A DNA stretch of 64,000 bases from Hevea brasiliensis (taxonomy: Eukaryota; Streptophyta; Magnoliopsida; Malpighiales; Euphorbiaceae). The notes under the pieces are model-generated. The model was not told the origin of the DNA. It did no database searches and saw only the letters and a list, made by a program, of their open reading frames with translations. Both the position numbers and the translations under genes were made by a program. This document shows positions 22,491 through 33,465 of the stretch, one piece after another. How positions within the stretch are numbered: position 1 is the stretch's first letter; every line of letters starts with the position of its first letter. Where the stretch lies: assembly GCF_030052815.1 (NCBI RefSeq), contig NC_079504.1, positions 53,616,085 to 53,680,084 of the forward strand. The letters are read 5' to 3'.

Positions 22491-25149
22491 TGGGGTTTGG
22501 TTTTCTTCAAGCTCAAAAGTGAGCTTTCATGGTGGATTTTGGAAAGGGAGGGAAGAGAGAGAGAGAGAGAGAGCTCACGGTTTGAAGAAGATGACTTTTT
22601 GTTTTTGTTTTTCTTTTTCTTTTTCTTTTATGTTTTTAACCTTTAGGAAGACCACATGTAACATCCTCCCGGTAGCAACTCCGTACATTCTACTGTTCCG
22701 GTGACCGGTGTCGGTCCGGACAGCTAGAACGTCCGGAAAAATATTTAAACTAAAGTGAGGAACCATAATTAACTCAAATATTAATGAGAAAAATTTAGTA
22801 AAAATTTTAGAAATAAAATACAGTTAAGTCAAATGAGCCGGTGCCCAAGCGATGGGTAACCCAGAGGGAAGTTGCGGTTCTCGCAACGAGGAGCCCTAGA
22901 CCAGGAAAAAAATTCATAAAATAATTTTTGGGACTCCAGAGAAGGGTCATTGAGGTTCCTATGGCATTAGAATGCCAAGAAAATATTTAGAAAAATTTTT
23001 CAATCGGTACAAACAATTTTGACCCGTTAAGCCAAACGGAGGGCATTTCGATCATTTCGCCTTCAGAGGTGATTTTTGGTCGACTTGTCCAGTTAAGTAA
23101 ATAATTATTATGACTCAAAATATGAATAAATATTGCTAAAAATTAAATTGAAATGTGGTAGAAAAGAAAAGAAAAGAAAAATAAAAAATTAAGCAAATTA
23201 TGACATATTATGATGTCACTCACTTACTTCCAACCAATCACAATTAAACAACCTATTAATTAATAAATAAAAAGAGATAAATATGGCCAAAAACAAAAGA
23301 AATCAGCAGCCCTTCTTCTCCTTAGAAAAACGTTTTACACCCCCTCCCCTCTTCCTCCATTGAATCTCAACCAAAGCTCCATTTTCATCCTTATTTCATC
23401 ACAAACTCTCCTAAGTCCTTTCACTAAAAACTTGTCTATACCTCTTGGGAAGTGTTTGGCAGCCAAGAAGAAGAAAGAAAGTGAAGATTGGGACTTGGAA
23501 AAATCTGCCTACAAGAGGTTAAAGTGAGGTTAGTGCACATATGTATTTAAAACTCCTTAATTCCATGTTAGAAATGTGTAATAGGTAAGAAATTGTGAAA
23601 TAAATGAACTAAACTCATGTGTATGAAGCCCATGGATTTTGGCTACCCCTAAGGAAGGAACAAGATTGAGTGTTTGGATGGACTTGGAGTGCACTAGAGA
23701 TTATGTTTAAAGTGTATGAACATAAGGATAATGAAGTAGTTGGTTAATTAAGGTAAATTGTGTAAATTTTGAATTTAAGCTAGGGTTTTGGGAGTGAAAA
23801 TTTGATTTGGCTTATGGAATGATTAGTGGACATTCTAATGGTCAATTAGTGACCATTTAAGGCAAGTGAATCATAATTTGAAGTGAGCTAATGCATGGTA
23901 AATCGAATGGGGAGGCTGCCAAGAGACAGCAGACATGAGGCTGTGAGTCGAGCATGTTTGGACTGCCATATCCTTGGCTGTGTAGGTCCAATTGGTGTTT
24001 GGCCAATTGGACATGAAACTAGGCTTATAATGGCACATTTTTTCTGAAGAAACCATGCCCAAAAGACCAAAGCAAGAGGACCAAAACTTGGCCCCAATCC
24101 GGATACCCTGCAAACAGCCCCTGCAGAAATGACTAAATAAACAATAACTGTTCATTTGGCCATAACTCAGTGTAGATATGGTTAATTGACCTGAAATTTT
24201 TATAGCAACAAGATAAGATATAGACAACAACTTTCATGAAGGACACCAATCTAAATTATGCCATTAACCTAATCAAATCATTGAGCAAAGTGAAGTTTAT
24301 CAGATCTTGAGATTTCCAGAATTTTCATTTGAGCAGTAATGTTTGGATGGCTATAACTCTCTCTAGTAAACTCGGATTTAGGCGATTCTTGAACCGATGA
24401 AAACTTAAGGCATAGTAGAACATTTCATATGAAGAAAGTTAGGCCAAATTATGAACTTAACTTGATCAAATTACTGACCAAATTTGGACCAAAATCTGCC
24501 AAAACCCAAAAGTGCAGCATGAACAGTTCACGTGAACAGTAAACTTATTTTGGCCATAACTTGAGCTACAAAACTCCAAATGGAGTGATTCAAAAAAGGA
24601 AATTCAACTAGACAAAATAAGAAACAACTTTCATGTTTACCATTTCCTCAAATTCCCACTGTAAAAATAACAAATATAACAGTAAAGATGAAGCACCAAA
24701 TCTGAAAATTTTGTTCAATTAGCATTAAGCTTAGAAATGGTATTGGCAACCAATACCAACAAGTTTTAAATACAAAATGTGGTATGTTTGGGGTGTTAAA
24801 ACCAATACACCTATTTTCTATCCAAAAGTCAACATTTTTGTTGACCAATGAGGTGAATAGTGACACCAAAACCAAAAATTGATAATTTTACCAAAATGAC
24901 CTAAACTTTGAGAAAGTGACCAAAACCAACAAGTTTTGAATACAAAATGTGGTATGTTGGGAGTACTAAAACCAATGTACCTATTGTTTATGCAAAAGTC
25001 AACATTTTAGTTGACTAATGAAATGAATAGTGATATGAAAACTTGAAATTCAAAAATTGTGAAACTTAAAAGTGCAAAATGCCCTAGTAGGCCTAATGTG
25101 ATTGGTTTGGATAGGTTGGCATGCCAATAGGGTATTGTTTTAGCAGTAC

Positions 25150-25255
25150 TGCGAAAGGCTTTATGCCTGTATTCACGGCTTTATGTCCGTATTCATGGCT
25201 TTATGCCCGTATTCATGGCTTTTATGCCCGATTATGTGATATCATGGCTTTTTAG
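25150..25255 (+). repeat. Minisatellite in LTR-E, ~24-26 bp unit
   Basis: Four tandem units of the form ggctttatgcccgtattcat. The same array is in LTR-F on the other strand (about 36585-36690), so it predates both insertions. Confidence 0.75.
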
Positions 25256-25616
25256 CCATACTGACTGCATACGTGGTTGACGTGGTATGACGGCCCGAGG
25301 CACCGCGGTGTCCAGTGCCAACGACCCGTTATCCAGTCCAGTCATCCAGTATAAGTTACTTGGGCATGGAAAAGTATAACTGTGATTGAACTGATTATTA
25401 AAGAAAATACGAAAATTAAGTATCAGGAATGATTACAAAAATACAAAGAAGCTCAATATCATGAAGAAAATAATTAACGAAATGCATGAAGAAGTTAATA
25501 TCATGAAACATGATTAGCCTCGACTACACAATAAGTTAGTAATTATTCATTTCTTATGAACACAATAGCAAGAAAATTATTATTTTTATTTGCATATTGT
25601 ATTTTCTTGTATTATT

Positions 25617-25664
25617 GGCACCACTAAGCTTTATGCTTAGCGCGTCGCTTTTGCAACGCGTAGG
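25617..25664 (+). other. Paired hairpin module in LTR-E
   Basis: After ggcacca: stem 1 CTAAGC-tttat-GCTTAG (25624-25640), then directly stem 2 CGCGTCGC-tttt-GCAACGCG (25641-25660), which has one C/A mismatch, then tagg. It holds the same place as CTGAGT/ACTCAG in the other families; both arms differ, yet pairing is kept. Confidence 0.6.
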
Positions 25665-26885
25665 TATCAAGATTTGGACAGAGGGCCCAGAGACCACCGA
25701 TTGGGTAAGGCCGTTCACAGTTCTGCATAGTGTCCGTGTCACCTCAACTTCTGCAGTGCATTGGTAGGACACTAGGTGTCATTTTGGCATTCTGTAATAA
25801 ATTTTGATTTTCTCATATGTAATGAAACTTATGTAATGTATTTTGATTTTCATGTAAATAATGCAAATTTGTGTTTGTAAATGAAAAAGTGAATATTGAT
25901 CTGTGATTGTTACATGACTATCAAATGAGATGAACGATTGAAAATTGAAATTGAGAAACGAATGGTTGAAAAATATTGAGATTTTGATATTGGAGTTTGT
26001 GAATAGATGAATATGATTATTAGAAGTGTTTTTCACAGGTTCCGAAGAACTGTTTTCTCCATTTTTAGCCAGACTTCACGGATTTTCTTTAAAATTTTCG
26101 GAACCTCAAATAAATTACAATTTCAATAAATGAATTATATTTCACAAGTTATATTCAAAACTACGATAAAAATGAATTAAGATAAAATAGAGTGCTCCGG
26201 CACACTGAGTGGCATAACTTGCTCGGCTACACTGTAGTCGGGTAAGGGGTGTCACACCACAAATTATCTAAAATTAAAATTTTAATTATAATGTTTATTG
26301 CATCATGCATGATGTCATGCATGATGTCATCACTTTTCCACTTTTTCTTTTTTCCTTTTTTTTTTAAAATTTTTTCCATTAGTTCCTTAATTTAATTCCT
26401 GACTCCGAAATTTTCTTTTCTCCAATTTTATTTGACAGTTAGGTCAGGAGTCAGCTCTAGGGGTCAATTGACCAAATTGTCCCTCCCCGGTTCGATTCGG
26501 ATTGCAAATAATTCAATATTTCTTTCGAATCCCTGACCTAATTATTTGACCAGCTTAACATTTCTTTTTTGTGATTTTCTCTTTTCCACTGTGTTCGCAA
26601 TAGTTCTAAGGACCGCAACGTCACATTTTACGGTTCGAAATTTGAGTTTAAATTGACTTCGCAGTCCTTCTTGAGAAGGTCACCCATCGTTGTGACTCTC
26701 GGCTCATTTAACTTCTTATGTTCTGTTTTTCTTATTTATACTTAACTATTTGGCAATTGTTAATTATTTGTGTTCAGGGCTTATCTAGCTGTCTTAAGTG
26801 TGGTTCTAATCTCCTTAATTGTTCGGACCGACACCGGTCACTGGAATAGTGAAATATACCAGGCTATGCAAATAGGGGTGTTACA

Positions 26886-27023
26886 ATTTGGCAATTACTA
26901 ATTATTTGCATTCAGAGCTTAACTAGGTATCTTAGACGTGGTTCTAATTCCGTTAATTGTCTGGACCGACACCGATCATCAAAACAGTAAAATATACCAG
27001 GCTATGCAAATAGGGGTGTTATA
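26886..27023 (-). mobile_element. Tekay-1 3' LTR (LTR-A), terminal piece
   Basis: The first ~138 bases of the LTR in element sense, separated from 7706-11685 by solo LTR-B. It ends gtgttata where other copies have gtgttaca, one mutation at the terminus. It looks like a tandem duplicate of 26750-26885 but is explained by the nested insertion. Confidence 0.8.
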
Positions 27024-27026
27024 ATT

Positions 27027-27038
27027 CTCCCCCCTTAA
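27027..27038 (-). promoter_or_regulatory. Polypurine tract of Tekay-1
   Basis: Minus strand ttaaggggggag just before the 3' LTR; the same tract is before the Tekay-2 3' LTR (39895-39906). Confidence 0.75.
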
Positions 27039-27049
27039 AATAAATTTCA

Positions 27050-27200
27050 TCTCAAAATTTTTACCTGGTATTAGTCTCTGAATAGCTGTGGGTGTTATTT
27101 CCTCATGTTCTCCTCTCGTTCCCAAGTAGCCTACTGGCCCGAATGATGGTTCCACAACACTTTTACCAGCAGTATCTACTTGTTCCTTAGTTGTTTCACC
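27050..27200 (-). pseudogene. Degenerate chromodomain at Tekay-1 pol C-terminus
   Basis: The minus strand continues the integrase reading after a one-base shift near 27200. Fragments matching the Tekay-2 chromodomain can be seen (LLVKVLWNHHSGQ), broken by stops. Chromodomains of this clade bind histone marks and steer integration to heterochromatin. Confidence 0.6.
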
Positions 27201-28250
27201 TCATAAAGCCAGAATTTCTATGGGTTCTTCTTCATATGTGAGGTCTGAATTCACTTCAATTTCTTCCACTGGTAGTACATGAGATGGGTTTGATCTATAC
27301 CTCCTCAACATAGACACATGGCAGACGTTATGTATCTTCTCCAACTCTGGAGGTAGTGCCAAACGATATGCCAAAGGACCCACTCGCTTTAGAACCTCAT
27401 ATGGCGCAATGAAACGAGGACTCAGTTTCCCCTTCCTACCGAATCTCATAATTCTCTTCCAAGGGGAAACCTTGAGGAATACTTTCTCACCCACTGCATA
27501 TTCAATATCCCTTTTCTTCAGATCAATATAGGACTTCTGACGGTCTGATGCAGCTTTAAGTCGATTTCTAACCAATCTGATTTTCTCTTCAGTTTGCTGA
27601 ACAATTTTGGGCCCAATCAACTTTCTTTCGCCTACCTCATCCCAACACAGTGGGGTTCTACATTTTCTGCCATACAAAGCTTCATATGGAGGCATCCCAA
27701 TGCTTGATTGGTAGCTGTTGTTGTAAGCAAACTCAATCAAAGGCAAGTGTGTGTCCCAACTACCCTCAAACTCAATCACACAAGCCCGTAGCATGTCCTC
27801 CAAGATTTGAATTACTCTCTCAGACTGGCCATCTGTCTGAGGGTGGAATGCAGTACTGAAGTTCAATCTAGTTCTTAGGGCTCTCTGAAGACTACCCCAG
27901 AATCTAAAAGTGAACCTAGGATCTCTGTCTGATACGATGGATACTGGCACTCCATGCAGTCTTAGTATCTTATCTATGTACAACTTGGCCAATCTTTCTA
28001 AACTGTAGTCCATCCGGACAGGCAGAAAATGAGCAGACTTGGTCAGTCTATCAACTATGACCCATACTGCATCATGGCTCTTCTGTGTCCTCAGAAGTTC
28101 CATCACAAAATCCATAGTTATTCTCTCCCATTTCCATTCCGATACTGGTAGTGGATGTAACAAACCAGCTGGTACTTGATGCTTTGCCTTCACTTGCTGA
28201 CAAGTTAGGTATTTGGAAACAAATTCTGCCACATCTCTTTTCATAACCAT
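27201..28250 (-). pseudogene. Tekay-1 integrase core and C-terminal domain
   Basis: A 349-codon open stretch. It starts inside the zinc-binding region (the motif reads YLTCQQVK, the first of the two Cys being Tyr). The core has the full D,D,E set: Asp in ITMDFVMEL, Asp in SDRDPRF and Glu in DGQSERV. The C-terminal part includes WKRIMRFGRKGKLSPRF and HVSMLRRYRS. It is separated from the upstream reading by a single stop where Trp would be expected (28251-28253), and its own end is a frameshift into the chromodomain. Confidence 0.85.
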
Positions 28251-28253
28251 CCA

Positions 28254-28933
28254 TCAGTAGTGCTCTTTTAGCCCTCTATACATTTTTGTGCCACCAGGGT
28301 GCATAGCAAAAGGAGATTCATGTGCTTCCTTCAAAATGATCTGTCTCAAGTCAACGTCATTAGGAATGCACATTCTGCCCTGGTGAAGCAGTAGACCGTC
28401 ATCCCTCACTGAGAATTCAGGTTTCTTGCCCAGCTGGGCTTCTTCTAACAGCTTTTCATACTTCTGATCATTCTGAGCTGTCATTCTGATCTGATCAATC
28501 AATACTAGCTGTACATGCCATGCAACTGCTGTCTGCCCCTCATCATTAATCTCTAAGCTGGCATGCAATACTCTCAACTCATGTATTATAAACAAAGGAG
28601 AAACCCGTAGACTTGCCATAGTCTTGCGACTTAAGGCGTCAGCCACCACATTAGCTTTCTTTGGCTGATAGTCTATCAGACAATCATAGTCTTTTATCAA
28701 CTCTAACCATCTCCTCTGTCTCAAATTCAACTCCTTCTGAGTTGCCAGATACTTCAAACTCTTATGATCTGTGTAGATGTAGCACTTCTCCCCATATAAA
28801 TAGTGTCTCTAGATCTTAAGAGCAAATACAATAGCTGCAAGCTCCAAGTCATGTGTCGGATAGTTCCTCTCATGCGGTTTCAGCTGGAGTGATGCATAGG
28901 CAATGAAATTCCTCTCTTGCATCAATACACAGC
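28254..28933 (-). pseudogene. Tekay-1 RNase H and integrase zinc region
   Basis: RNase H degrades RNA in the RNA-DNA hybrid. The stretch 28758-28933 holds its first half in another frame, with a stop near 28810; 28757-28254 (167 codons) carries the late Asp motif [10 protein letters not shown], then the tether and the His pair of the HHCC zinc finger ([10 protein letters not shown]). Confidence 0.75.
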
Positions 28934-29424
28934 CTAACCATTATGAGAAGCATCGCTGTAAATAATATACTCTTTAGCCGAGGTAGGTAAAGTAAGAACT
29001 GGAGCCTCAATTAAACATCTCTTCAACTCATCAAAACTCTGTTGGCATTTATCCATCCACTGAAATTTCACATCTTTTCGAAGTAATTTGGTCAATGGAG
29101 ATGCCAACATGGAGAATCCCTTCCCAAATCGATGGTAGTATCCAGCTAAACCCAGAAAACTGCGAATCTCTATGATATTTCTGGGTGGTTTCCAATTAAG
29201 AACAGCTTCTATCTTACTTGGATCTACCTTGATTCCCTCTACCGATACTACGTGCCCTAAGAAGGATATTTCCTTCAGCCAAAATTCACACTTCGATAAT
29301 TTGGCATATAGCTGTTTCTCCCTCAAAGTCTGCAGTACAATTTGCAGATGTCTATCATGCTCTTCTGCACTCCTTAAATAAACCAATATATCATCTATGA
29401 ATACCACAACAAACTGATCGAGGT
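28934..29424 (-). pseudogene. Tekay-1 reverse transcriptase, C-terminal half with active site
   Basis: Begins at the Tekay-2 insertion (29424) and carries the catalytic FIDDILVY at its very start, then the thumb ([18 protein letters not shown]) and connection ([12 protein letters not shown]), ending with the first RNase H Asp (YSDASHNG). The N-terminal half is at 43937-44345, 14.5 kb away. Confidence 0.85.
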
Positions 29425-30048
29425 TGTAACACCCCTATGTTCGGTAGTGCGTTCTACTATTCCGGTGATCAGTGTCTGTCCGGACAGCTAGAATGCCTAG
29501 AACTACATTTAAAAGTTAGTGAGGAGACATAAAATAATGGAATACAAGAAAGAAAAATACAAGAAAAATAAAGAAAAAATAATAGCAATGAAATGAAACT
29601 AAGTTAAACGAGCCAGCACCGCACCGATGGGTGACCACACCGGGAAGTTGCGGCGTGGGCCGTTGACTAGCCTTGGACCGCGGAAAACCCTGAAAAATAT
29701 TTTTGGGACTTAAATAAACATCTATTGAAAAATAAATGATATTATAAATGTCAAAGAAAAATTAAATAATTAATACAAAAAAAAAGAAAAATCGATAAAT
29801 CGACAAAAATCGATATTACCGAAAAATTGGGAATACAACCTGAAAAGGGGCATTTTGGTCATTTGACACCTAGAGTTGGCTTTTGACCTAAATGTCCATT
29901 AAAAATAAGTAGTGTTGAATTTTGAAAATTCCATGAAAAATTGAAATTGGAATGAAGTGGAATTAGAGAGAAATTAAAGGGTGGACTTATAATTAATCAA
30001 AGTTAATTATTTAAATAATTAAATTCACATAAGTGGAGCACTATGGGA

Positions 30049-30058
30049 TATTTAAATA
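30049..30058 (+). promoter_or_regulatory. Possible TATA box in Tekay-2 LTR
   Basis: tatttaaata, about 625 bases into the LTR, conserved in the 3' LTR (40535-40544). Position is plausible for an LTR promoter, but composition is AT-rich and this is only a candidate. Confidence 0.35.
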
Positions 30059-32486
30059 CTCAAATGGCCATGTGTATTAACCATTCAGCATCTTCTTCTT
30101 CATTTCCATAACATTGCCGAACCCATTTCTTCTCCCAAATTCACCATAGATGGCCATTCATGCAAAGCTCCCTTCCTAGTGATCAAGCCATGGTTTCACC
30201 CATCTTCCTTCACTAAAGTTAAACTACACTTCTTGGGCAGCATATTGGGAGTAAAAAGGAAAGGATTTGAAGAAGTTTTAGCAAGCTCCAATAAGAGGCA
30301 TGTGCTTATTTTCTTCCCTTGCTTAACTAAAGTTTGTGTTGAGGTTATGGGTAGTATTTTGGTTGAAAAATTTGAAAGAAATTGTTGAGTTTGCAATCTG
30401 CCCATTTTAGGCAGCCATGGGAGGTGAGCTTGCTTGAGTTTTTTTTTACATTAAATTGGTAGGAATTGATGGGAATTAGTGTTGGTTGAGCCAATTTGAA
30501 GTGCTAACAATTTAATCCTCTTGTATGTGTGATTGAATAATTGAATTAAGAGTTTTGGAAGTAATTATGAAAGCCTTGGCAAACTGCCATGGTTGGTAGC
30601 TTGTAAACCCTTGAATTTGCATGTGAATTGATGAAAATTATTCATGAAATATGATGGAGTTGAATTGAGGGCAGTATGTGTGTATTTGTCATGGGAGTGT
30701 ATGTGACAATTTAGTGAGTATGTATATTGAATTTGGGTTGGCTTACATATTGAATATTAATGGTGTATTGTGTGCATTAAACACTTGAGTGTTCTACCCA
30801 AAATGCTTTCTGGAATTGTGTTTAGTATTTGTAGAAGTGCTATGAATGAATAATGAAGTCATGAGGAGGAGAAGGAATGTCAAATTGGAAGTGTAATTGT
30901 CTTGTGCAGGTTGTGTGTTGTTGGCAGTACCTAAATTAGGTTATAGGTGCAAAATTGTGAACCCAATTGGTATGAACCAATGGGAGGCAAAACTAGACAC
31001 CAAATAGGCCAACTTTCATGTAGAAATGTTGTTAAAATTCTGCCTAGAAACTGACCTTAAAAATGACCAAATCCGGATTAGTGACTTGAAAGCCTGAAAA
31101 TTAACCATTTGGATAGCAGTTAGTGTTTTGACCATAACATACACAAAACAGGTCCAATTGACCTAAACTTTTTACCATGACTAGTTTAGACATAGATCTA
31201 CAATTCTTATGAAGACACCAAAGCCCAGAAATGGCCAGAACTAAGCCAAATAGCTTATACAATTTCAAGTACCCAAACTGGCCGAACCAAAAGTGACCTA
31301 AAAATGACCTAAGCCTACCATTTTAGTGCATTCTATCCATCATTGGTAAATTGACCATAACTTGGTCTACACAACTCAGAATAACTTGAAATTTTTCCCC
31401 GCATGCAATAAGACGTAGACCTATAAGTTTGTAGTTTGGACCGAAACCCGAAAACCGAGGGAACTAGGTCATCCGGCTAGGTCAAATTAGTAAACCGAAA
31501 TTCGGCAAATTGCAATAAAATGTAATATACTTGAAAATGAAATTGGTAACATATACCAACACTAAAGGGCTATAAAATGTGATATATTGGTAACATTAAA
31601 CCTAATTCACCTAGAGTGCATCGAGGGTCAACATTTTAGGTTGACTAAGAAAAATAATAGAATTCAATAAATTAATTATTAAGCCTTATTGTTAGAGACA
31701 GTTTAAATGAGTACTGAAACACTTCAAATTGTGTGTTTTAGTTAACAAAGACTCAGGGAAGGGGAAGGAAACATTGAGTCAAGGCCTAGGAGCGACTCAA
31801 ATTAGGTTTGTGTACAACTAGTTTTTAACTGATTTTGTTCTGAAAATTTCATATGATTAAATGACATATTTTTCTTATGTATTATGTTTAACAAGCATTG
31901 CATTTAATTCAATGATTATTGAAATTGTTATAGTATGTATGAATTTAGCTTTGTGAAATGGTATTTCTACAAGTATTAAGCATTGTTGCGAATTGAATAA
32001 ATTATGTTTTAGAAAATTGTGATAGAACATGTTTTGAATTGTGATGGGCAATTTGCATAGAAAAATGCAAATTTATGATTTGTATTGTGATGAGCATAAA
32101 AATTATTGGATATTGGAATTGACTTTGAATAGAAATTGTATTGTGATTTATGCTCACTAAAACGATTGTGATATTGTTTTATATCTCACTATAGATACTT
32201 GACTAGGTTATTACCCGTCTTTCTCATTTATTGAGAAGACAATAGAGTTAGTTGTGTTTTGATTTCCATGGTACATGCACAGGCTTAGATTCTCCTCTTA
32301 TTAGCGGTTAGATCTAAGTTTTTTATGTTATGGCCTTTCCGAAGTTTCATTATTGTGTTGTGTACTGTGCACGATGATTCGACCTCTCCGACCATAGGGA
32401 GTTAGAATCTTATTCGACCTCCCCAACCATAGGGAGTTAGAATCACCCCGAAGATGGCCCTTTCAGATTAGTCTTGCATAGTTAGT

Positions 32487-32560
32487 GAGATAAAGAATGG
32501 TTTTTGAGATAAAGAATGGTTTTTGAGATAAAGAACGATTTTCGAGATAAAGAATGTTTT
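32487..32560 (+). repeat. 19-bp tandem repeat in Tekay-2 5' LTR
   Basis: Four units of gagataaagaatggttttt. The 3' LTR has five (about 42954-43050), showing repeat slippage after insertion. Confidence 0.8.
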
Positions 32561-32802
32561 TGAATAGTAAAGAATTTTGATTTCAATTATGATTTATGTA
32601 TAATTGATTTTGCTGGAATTACCTTAAATGATTAGTTATGATTTGATAAATTGAATTTCTTGATCAAAGTCATTTTATACAAATGATTTATTTTATTGGC
32701 AATGAATATTTTGAGTTTTGGAATTTGATGAGTATCCAGATTTTCAAATTAATTGCTGTAATTTTTGTTAAGGTATATTGTAATATGTTTTAAATTATAA
32801 TT

Positions 32803-32852
32803 GTGCACCACTGAGTTCACCACTCAGCGATAGCTTTGTATGCTGTCGCAGG
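32803..32852 (+). other. Paired hairpin module in Tekay-2 5' LTR
   Basis: gtgcacca, stem 1 CTGAGT-tcacc-ACTCAG (32811-32827), stem 2 CGATAGC-tttgtat-GCTGTCG (32828-32848, one G-T pair), then cagg. In the 3' LTR (43297-43334) stem 2 reads TGATAGC/GCTATCG and still pairs. Confidence 0.6.
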
Positions 32853-33453
32853 TGAAAAGAGCATAGAGCAATTGAGTAAGCTTCTTTGAAGAGACATTCA
32901 AATCAGCTTCAGGTATACCCTTGTACACAGGTTTTGATGTATGCATGTAATAATATGTATATAAATTATTTGAGCAGTTGTATAAAAACTCTTGTAAAAT
33001 ATTTTAGTATGTAATTAAATGTAAATTATTGTAATGTAAATTTGAGATTTCACTTACCTGTATAGTTTTGTAATATTAATTTTTGAGTCTTGTAATCAAT
33101 GAAATGTTTCATTTATGATGAGGTTGGTTTGAAAATGAAATGATTTGATTATTGAGATTGAATTGTGAGATGAAATGAAGTTATTGGAGTTGTATTTAAG
33201 AAAACATATTGGGAGTGTTTTCCTTTTAAGGTTTGAAGAACTGTTTTCTCAAAACACAGCCGGCACTTTGCCGAAATTTTGAAAAAATTTTATGACACCA
33301 GATTTTAATTGATGATTTAAATTTCACGCAAATTGTTTTAAAATCCCTTGCAGTATATCTAATGGGTTATCGGTAAGCGAAGTACAGTAATTCATTAGGT
33401 GTACCACGGGATCATATTTTATCTTACGGGGGAGTAGGATGTTACATGTTTTG

Positions 33454-33465
33454 TGGTATCAGAGC
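33454..33465 (+). promoter_or_regulatory. Primer binding site of Tekay-2
   Basis: tggtatcagagc, 7 bases after the 5' LTR; complementary to initiator Met tRNA. Confidence 0.85.

Larger units (their letters stand above)
22657..26256 (+). mobile_element. Solo LTR-E (second Tekay-type family), 3600 bp
   Basis: Termini tgtaacatcc and ggtgtcaca with perfect TSD ccaca (22652-22656 and 26257-26261), inserted in LTR-B. The start is homologous to other Tekay-type LTRs here (tgttccggtgaccggtgtc, about 22692), fixing the plus orientation. It matches LTR-F (35477-39009), which is inverted, along its length. No internal region follows, so it is a solo LTR. No gene seen; short open frames inside are not supported. 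Confidence 0.9.
11686..26885 (-). mobile_element. Solo LTR-B (Tekay-1 family), split by two insertions
   Basis: An LTR of the same family as LTR-A, minus orientation, with termini tgtcacac (11686) and gtgttaca (26885) and perfect TSD atttg (11681-11685 and 26886-26890) inside LTR-A. Its own sequence is in three pieces: 11686-14433, 22496-22656 and 26262-26885, about 3.5 kb in total. The gaps are the CRM-like element and solo LTR-E. No internal region accompanies it, so it is a solo LTR left by LTR-LTR recombination. A (ga)n run is at about 22552-22574. No gene is seen in its own sequence. Confidence 0.85.
29425..33446 (+). mobile_element. Tekay-2 5' LTR (4022 bp)
   Basis: Matches 39910-43931 end to end. 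The first 120 bases differ at about four positions by eye. Relative to the 3' LTR it has ~20 extra bases near 30790 (gagtgttctacccaaaatgc) and one fewer 19-bp repeat near 32487, so the equal length is a coincidence of offsetting indels. It contains a duplicated cgacctccc...gggagttagaatc (32379-32445). No gene supported. Confidence 0.9.

Noticed and set aside
22552..22574. (ga)n run as a regulatory element
   Set aside because: Simple microsatellite within LTR-B; nothing supports a function.
26750..27023. Apparent tandem duplication of ~138 bp (two copies of an LTR start in a row)
   Set aside because: Explained by solo LTR-B inserted into LTR-A: the first copy ends LTR-B, the second is the remaining end of LTR-A, and TSD atttg is found at both sides (11681-11685 and 26886-26890).
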